Origin: Pseudomonadota bacterium
GTDB taxonomy: Bacteria > Pseudomonadota > Alphaproteobacteria > Acetobacterales > Acetobacteraceae
DNA length: 5,589 bases
Direction: 5' to 3'
Assembly (NCBI GenBank): GCA_023390705.1
Contig: JAEWCI010000374.1
Span: forward strand, 1 to 5,589
Under the pieces are notes generated by a model. It saw nothing but the letters and a program-made list of their open reading frames with translations, was not told the DNA's origin and did not search any database. Positions within the stretch are counted from its first letter, which is position 1; every line of letters starts with the position of its first letter. Below, one piece after another: positions 5,588-5,589 of this stretch. The translations under genes and the position numbers were made by a program.

Positions 5588-5589
5588 GA

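Overview
The window looks like a chromosomal piece of a very GC-rich alphaproteobacterium. The family is probably Acetobacteraceae (Roseomonas-like), inferred from base composition, strong G/C preference at third codon positions and the gene order aroE-coaE-dnaQ, which is typical of alphaproteobacteria. No species can be named from the sequence alone.

Layout. (1) Positions 1-140 are non-coding and built from repeats. Two 40-bp direct repeats (39/40 identical) start exactly 100 bp apart, and short hairpins with 4-nt loops lie between them. One hairpin, read on the minus strand, is a good Rho-independent terminator for the leftward genes. (2) Positions 138-2238, minus strand, hold a glycosyltransferase of the GT61/DUF563 type followed downstream by an FkbM-type SAM-dependent methyltransferase. 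This pair suggests modification of a cell-surface or secreted glycan. The glycosyltransferase frame has no stop before the methyltransferase start and runs about 600 nt into it in another frame, so the junction is either a frameshift or an unusual overlap. (3) Positions 2239-2479 are a divergent intergenic region with a near-perfect GGTACC-ended palindrome. (4) Positions 2480-5498, plus strand, carry a second class I methyltransferase of unknown substrate, then aroE (shikimate dehydrogenase), coaE (dephospho-CoA kinase) and dnaQ (DNA polymerase III epsilon, proofreading exonuclease). These are tightly spaced, and coaE and dnaQ share an ATGA overlap, so they are probably one transcription unit. 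(5) Positions 5499-5589 are again non-coding, with a hairpin after dnaQ and a nested palindromic element typical of dispersed alphaproteobacterial intergenic repeats.

How it fits together. The right half is conserved housekeeping: aromatic amino acid biosynthesis, the last step of CoA synthesis and replication fidelity. The left half is accessory glycan-modification genes transcribed the other way. The most unusual points are the GT61/FkbM reading-frame junction and the repeat structures. In particular, a 31-bp imperfect repeat with the same two-hairpin layout occurs at both ends of the window, just beyond the last gene on each side. I see no tRNA, rRNA, insertion sequence, CRISPR array or defence system, and no convincing wholly new system.
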